Assembly (NCBI GenBank): GCA_963707465.1
Contig: CAVPQK010000023.1
Span: forward strand, 1-64,000
Direction: 5' to 3'
Source of the DNA: Bog-159 sp963707465
GTDB lineage: Bacteria; Acidobacteriota; Terriglobia; Bryobacterales; Bryobacteraceae
DNA length: 64,000 bases
The notes under the pieces were generated by a model. That model had not been told where the DNA came from, did no database searches, and saw only the letters and a list, made by a program, of their open reading frames with translations. Numbering within the stretch: position 1 is the stretch's first letter; every line of letters starts with the position of its first letter. Both the position numbers and the translations under genes were made by a program. Of the stretch, positions 61,223-64,000 are shown piece after piece.

Positions 61223-62187
61223 TGCCTGAATCGCCCATCCATATCGGCCTGATCAATAACATGCCGGATGCGGCCCTTAAAGGGACCGAGCGCCAGTTTC
61301 TGTCTTTGCTCGATGCCGCGGCTGGCGGGCAAGCCGTGCACGTGTCACTTTATGCCTTGCCGGGCGTCCCGCGATCCGAAGCGGCCCGGCGCCATCTCGA
61401 CTGTTTCTATTCCGGCATAGAGAGCTTGTGGGACGGCCAGTTCGATGGACTGATCGTAACCGGGACCGAGCCGCGGGCTGAGAACCTGAAAGACGAACCA
61501 TACTGGGAAAGCCTGGCGCAGGTAGTCGATTGGGCCGGACGCAACACCCACTCGACGATTTGGTCCTGCCTGGCCGCGCACGCCGCTCTTTTGCACAACG
61601 ATGGCATCGGCCGGCGCCGCCTTGCAGAGAAGCGCTTTGGCGTGTTCGAATGCGAGCGCGCCTCGGACCACGCGCTGACCGCCGGCGCGCCAGAACATCT
61701 ACGGATGCCGCATTCCAGGTGGAACGACATACCCGAATCCGATCTGACGGATTGCGGCTATACGGTTCTCACCCGATCAAGGGATGGGGGCGTCGACGCT
61801 TTTGCCAAGGCGGGCAAGAGCTTGTTTGTGTTTTTCCAAGGCCATCCGGAGTACGAGGCTAACAGTTTGCTACTCGAATATCGCAGAGACGTGCGGCGCT
61901 ATCTAAGTGGCGAGAGAGACACTTACCCGGCCATGCCGCAAGGGTACTTCGATCAAGACACTACAGACCTGACTGCGCTGGCCGAAACGAAAGTTTCGAA
62001 TACGTGGCATTCGGCTTCGGTGCAGATTTATGGGAATTGGCTGGCATACCTGCGCGCGCAGAAGCCGGCTGAAAGCCGGCTGCGGGCAAGATTGCCCGCC
62101 CTCCGTGGGCTAAGTGCCGAAGACAGCTTTGACGGAGTCACTCGACACACTCACCAGCCGGTCTATCTCGGCCTGGGTGACCACTAG
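61222..62187 (+). CDS. MetA-family homoserine O-acyltransferase with REP-derived C-terminus
   Basis: 321 residues from ATG 61222 (GGAGG upstream; TTG 61219 also in frame). The class-I-glutaminase-like fold shows INNMPDAALKGTERQF, nucleophile Cys116 in WSCLAAHAA, HSRWNDIPE, and His208/Glu210 in GHPEYE. It makes O-acyl-homoserine, the MetY substrate. The conserved part ends near residue 280; from there codons are a REP-like element (62064-62104, KPAESRLRARLPAL) and then 78 bases antisense to the convergent aminotransferase gene. The tail is therefore probably acquired by loss of the original stop. Confidence 0.85.
   Translation: MPESPIHIGLINNMPDAALKGTERQFLSLLDAAAGGQAVHVSLYALPGVPRSEAARRHLDCFYSGIESLWDGQFDGLIVTGTEPRAENLKDEPYWESLAQVVDWAGRNTHSTIWSCLAAHAALLHNDGIGRRRLAEKRFGVFECERASDHALTAGAPEHLRMPHSRWNDIPESDLTDCGYTVLTRSRDGGVDAFAKAGKSLFVFFQGHPEYEANSLLLEYRRDVRRYLSGERDTYPAMPQGYFDQDTTDLTALAETKVSNTWHSASVQIYGNWLAYLRAQKPAESRLRARLPALRGLSAEDSFDGVTRHTHQPVYLGLGDH
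62064..62104. repeat. REP-like double-hairpin element, copy 3 (inside a coding region)
   Basis: Same 41-base element as at 39946 and 46138, here within the 3' end of the MetA-like gene, read in frame as PAESRLRARLPAL. REP elements normally lie between genes, so the insertion probably removed the old stop codon. Confidence 0.85.
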
Positions 62188-63498
62188 CGGCGGCGCGAAG
62201 AACAAAATGTCGCCCGTCGCCGGATGGGCGCCTCCCGCGGGGCGGGTGCGCGTGATCACTCCGCGCCGCGTCATCTCCGCTTGAAGGCGCGCGGCCACCT
62301 TGCGGCCACCGTCGAAATTCTTCCTGGTTGCCCGATCTTCCACGAACTCCACGGCCGCCAGCAGTCCCTTGCCGCCCCGTATATCGCCCGCATTCGGGTG
62401 ACCGTCGAAAGCCGTCCTCAGGCCGGCGTACAGCCGCTCCCCCATGTTCTCCGCATTTTCGCAGAGCCGTTCCCGCTCCATGATCTCGATGTTCTTCACC
62501 CCCACCGCACAGCACGTCGGATGCGCCGAGTAAGTGGCGGCGTGCATCCAGCGGTCTTGCGGCGTGACTGAGTCCATCACGTCCTTGATCGGCTTGCTCA
62601 CCATCATCCCGCCTAGCGGAAGGTAGCCGGAAGTGACACCCTTTGCGAACGACATGATGTCCGGCTTCACGTTCCAGTGCGTCAGCCCGAACCAGCGGCC
62701 CGTGCGTCCGAATCCAGTGATAATCTCATCCGCGATCAGCAGGACGTCATACCGTGTGCACACTTCGCGCACCCGCAGCCAGTAGTCGTCGGTCGGATAA
62801 ATCACTCCGCCGGCGCCATGGATGGGCTCCCCGATAAAGGCCGCGACGTTATCCGGACCTTCGCGCAGGATTGCCTCCTCCAGTTCGCGCGCCGCCGCCT
62901 GACCCACAGTCTCACCCGGCCGCGCACCCTCGTATCGGTATGGATAACAAGTCTGGATATGAAGGAAACCCGGGACCCGCGGCTCGAACATCTTCCAGTA
63001 AGTGCCCATCTTGGTGGCGCTCATCGCCTGCAGAGTGACGCCATGGTATCCCTCCTGGCGCGCCACCACCTTCACCTTGCCGGGCTTGCCGCATGCTTTC
63101 CAGTAGAACCGCGCGGTCTTGAACGCCGCCTCGTTCGCTTCGGCGCCGCCGGACGTGAAGAAGACAGCCTGCATAGTGCCGCCGGCCAGGCCGATAATGC
63201 GCTCCGCCAGCGTGATCGCCGGGATATTCGACGATCCGATGTAGCCGGAGAAATAGGCTAGTTCCTTCATCTGGGCGGCGGCGGCGTCCGCCAGTTCGGC
63301 GCGGCCATGACCCGCGTTGACGTTCCACAGCCCGGACAGTCCGTCGAGATACTCGCGGCCGTTCACATCCTGTACGGTCGCGCCGCGCCCCCGCACATAG
63401 ATGATAGGATCCTGGTGGTCTATTGGATGGTGCAGCGGGTGGATCAGGTGCTCCCGATCGACACTTACAAGTTCCGCGGCGTTCATGGCAGCACTCAT
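62110..63498 (-). CDS. class-III aminotransferase (omega-amino acid:pyruvate type)
   Basis: 462 residues from ATG 63498, which overlaps the oxidoreductase stop (ATGA); the longer frame is that gene in a shadow frame. PLP motifs: FFTSGGAEANEAAFKTARFY, EGYHGVTLQAM, IGEPIHGAGGVIYP, LIADEIITGFGRTG and FAKGVTSGYLPLGG (Lys binding PLP). It resembles beta-alanine/putrescine-type transaminases using pyruvate. Its 3' end overlaps the extended MetA-like gene by 78 bases, tail to tail. Confidence 0.87.
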   Translation of the reverse strand: MSAAMNAAELVSVDREHLIHPLHHPIDHQDPIIYVRGRGATVQDVNGREYLDGLSGLWNVNAGHGRAELADAAAAQMKELAYFSGYIGSSNIPAITLAERIIGLAGGTMQAVFFTSGGAEANEAAFKTARFYWKACGKPGKVKVVARQEGYHGVTLQAMSATKMGTYWKMFEPRVPGFLHIQTCYPYRYEGARPGETVGQAAARELEEAILREGPDNVAAFIGEPIHGAGGVIYPTDDYWLRVREVCTRYDVLLIADEIITGFGRTGRWFGLTHWNVKPDIMSFAKGVTSGYLPLGGMMVSKPIKDVMDSVTPQDRWMHAATYSAHPTCCAVGVKNIEIMERERLCENAENMGERLYAGLRTAFDGHPNAGDIRGGKGLLAAVEFVEDRATRKNFDGGRKVAARLQAEMTRRGVITRTRPAGGAHPATGDILFFAPPLVVTQAEIDRLVSVSSDSVKAVFGT

Positions 63499-64000
63499 AG
63501 GTTGGGTAACTCCCAGCCCTTTCGCCGCGGGCGGTTGACCGCGAGCACGTTCGCCTCTTCGTCGCCGATAACTTGCTCTTCCTGCGGATCCCACTGGATC
63601 TTGCGATTCAGTCTGCGCGCGATGTTCACCAGATGGCTGACGCTTACCGAACGGTGCCCGATCTCGACGTCGGCATTCGGCGTTTCGCGCGTGGGGATGC
63701 AGCCCAGCCAAAAGCCCATGTGATACTCCGCCTGCCAAAGAGCCCGCTTGTCATGCCACTTGTCGATCTCTTCCTGGGGCGGCAAGTCCAGCGTGACGCC
63801 AGCCGCGTCAATCTTGAAATTGTTGCGCCAGATGTCGATCGAGCCCTTCTCGCCGATGAAGCGGCCGCCACCCATCAGGGGTTGGTCGCCGCTATAGGGC
63901 AAGTCCAGATGGACCTCGACGCCATTAGCGTAGCGGAAAGCCATGGCGCCGCGCGGTTCCTGCATGGGCCAGATTTGCACCGGGCCGGTGTGGTCCATGC
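63495..64000 (-). CDS. C-terminal part of a Gfo/Idh/MocA-family oxidoreductase (5' end outside window)
   Basis: The frame is open to the right edge and gives 168 residues, ending RRKGWELPNL. FRYANGVEVHLDLPYSG, GEKGSIDIWRN, and NADVEIGHRSVSVSHLVNIA with LNRKIQWDPQEEQV match the C-terminal substrate domain of the large Gfo/Idh/MocA sugar-dehydrogenase subfamily abundant in Acidobacteriota and Planctomycetota. The NAD-binding N-terminus is off the window. Coupled by ATGA to the aminotransferase. Confidence 0.8.
   Translation of the reverse strand, partial: MDHTGPVQIWPMQEPRGAMAFRYANGVEVHLDLPYSGDQPLMGGGRFIGEKGSIDIWRNNFKIDAAGVTLDLPPQEEIDKWHDKRALWQAEYHMGFWLGCIPTRETPNADVEIGHRSVSVSHLVNIARRLNRKIQWDPQEEQVIGDEEANVLAVNRPRRKGWELPNL

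Noticed and set aside
63499..63738. N-terminal extension of the aminotransferase
   Set aside because: It overlaps the oxidoreductase gene in another frame; ATG 63498 gives the usual family length.

Overview
The window is high-GC bacterial DNA that looks like Acidobacteriota of the Solibacter/Bryobacter type. The clearest marker is the C-terminal domain of the metalloprotease at 49.0-51.7 kb (pattern SLYPGAIASIYGQNL ... ASPSQINFVVP), which matches the Solibacter-associated TIGR03437 domain. Supporting signs are the PEP-CTERM surface proteins, the wHTH-TPR regulator, the small secreted paralogues of a family I associate with this phylum, and the mix of catabolic and secreted genes. This placement rests on family recognition; no search was run.

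Layout. (1) 0-10.4 kb is the edge of an exosortase/PEP-CTERM envelope locus: the tail of a sigma-54 activator, an outer-membrane barrel, two PEP-CTERM proteins, two broken copies of the PEP-CTERM-associated polysaccharide deacetylase, a single-domain cohesin-like protein, a PrsT-like TPR protein and a Vgb-like propeller. Sigma-54 promoter matches precede several of these genes. (2) 10.8-20.2 kb holds two giant paralogous secreted proteins built from cohesin-like modules, Ig-like repeats and two DUF4082 domains, with a small zinc-ribbon/LuxR-type regulator between them. (3) 20.3-23.3 kb is an accessory island of toxin-antitoxin remnants: HEPN/MNT, a broken HNH gene, a split PIN toxin with its antitoxin, and small ORFs. 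(4) 23.5-30.4 kb is mostly housekeeping: phosphoesterases, RsmE, RuvA, RuvB, FolK, an SRPBCC protein and an FG-GAP protein. (5) 30.6-39.9 kb carries sugar and small-molecule genes (SDR, cupin, GH51, TIM-barrel isomerase, RidA, enolase-superfamily enzyme), plus two small secreted paralogues that flank a wHTH-TPR regulator and share an upstream element. (6) 40.0-45.3 kb is a beta-oxidation operon. (7) 45.4-49.0 kb has a decapitated zeta-type toxin, a SurA-like chaperone, a YhaM-like nuclease and a BlaI-like regulator. (8) 49.0-52.2 kb is a secreted metalloprotease pair. (9) 52.5-62.2 kb is the most unusual region: a compact apparent biosynthetic operon with a heme-oxygenase-like diiron oxidase, acyl carrier protein, two ANL ligases, a ketoreductase, a PLP decarboxylase, and a MetY/MetA-type homoserine pair, preceded by a GNAT-like acyltransferase. 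(10) The window ends with a class-III aminotransferase and the tail of a Gfo/Idh/MocA oxidoreductase.

A 41-bp REP-like double hairpin occurs three times (39.95, 46.14 and 62.06 kb). One copy sits at the lost 5' end of the zeta toxin. Another is inside the 3' end of the MetA-like gene, where it seems to have caused read-through into the convergent aminotransferase gene. No rRNA, tRNA, CRISPR array, transposase or origin was seen.
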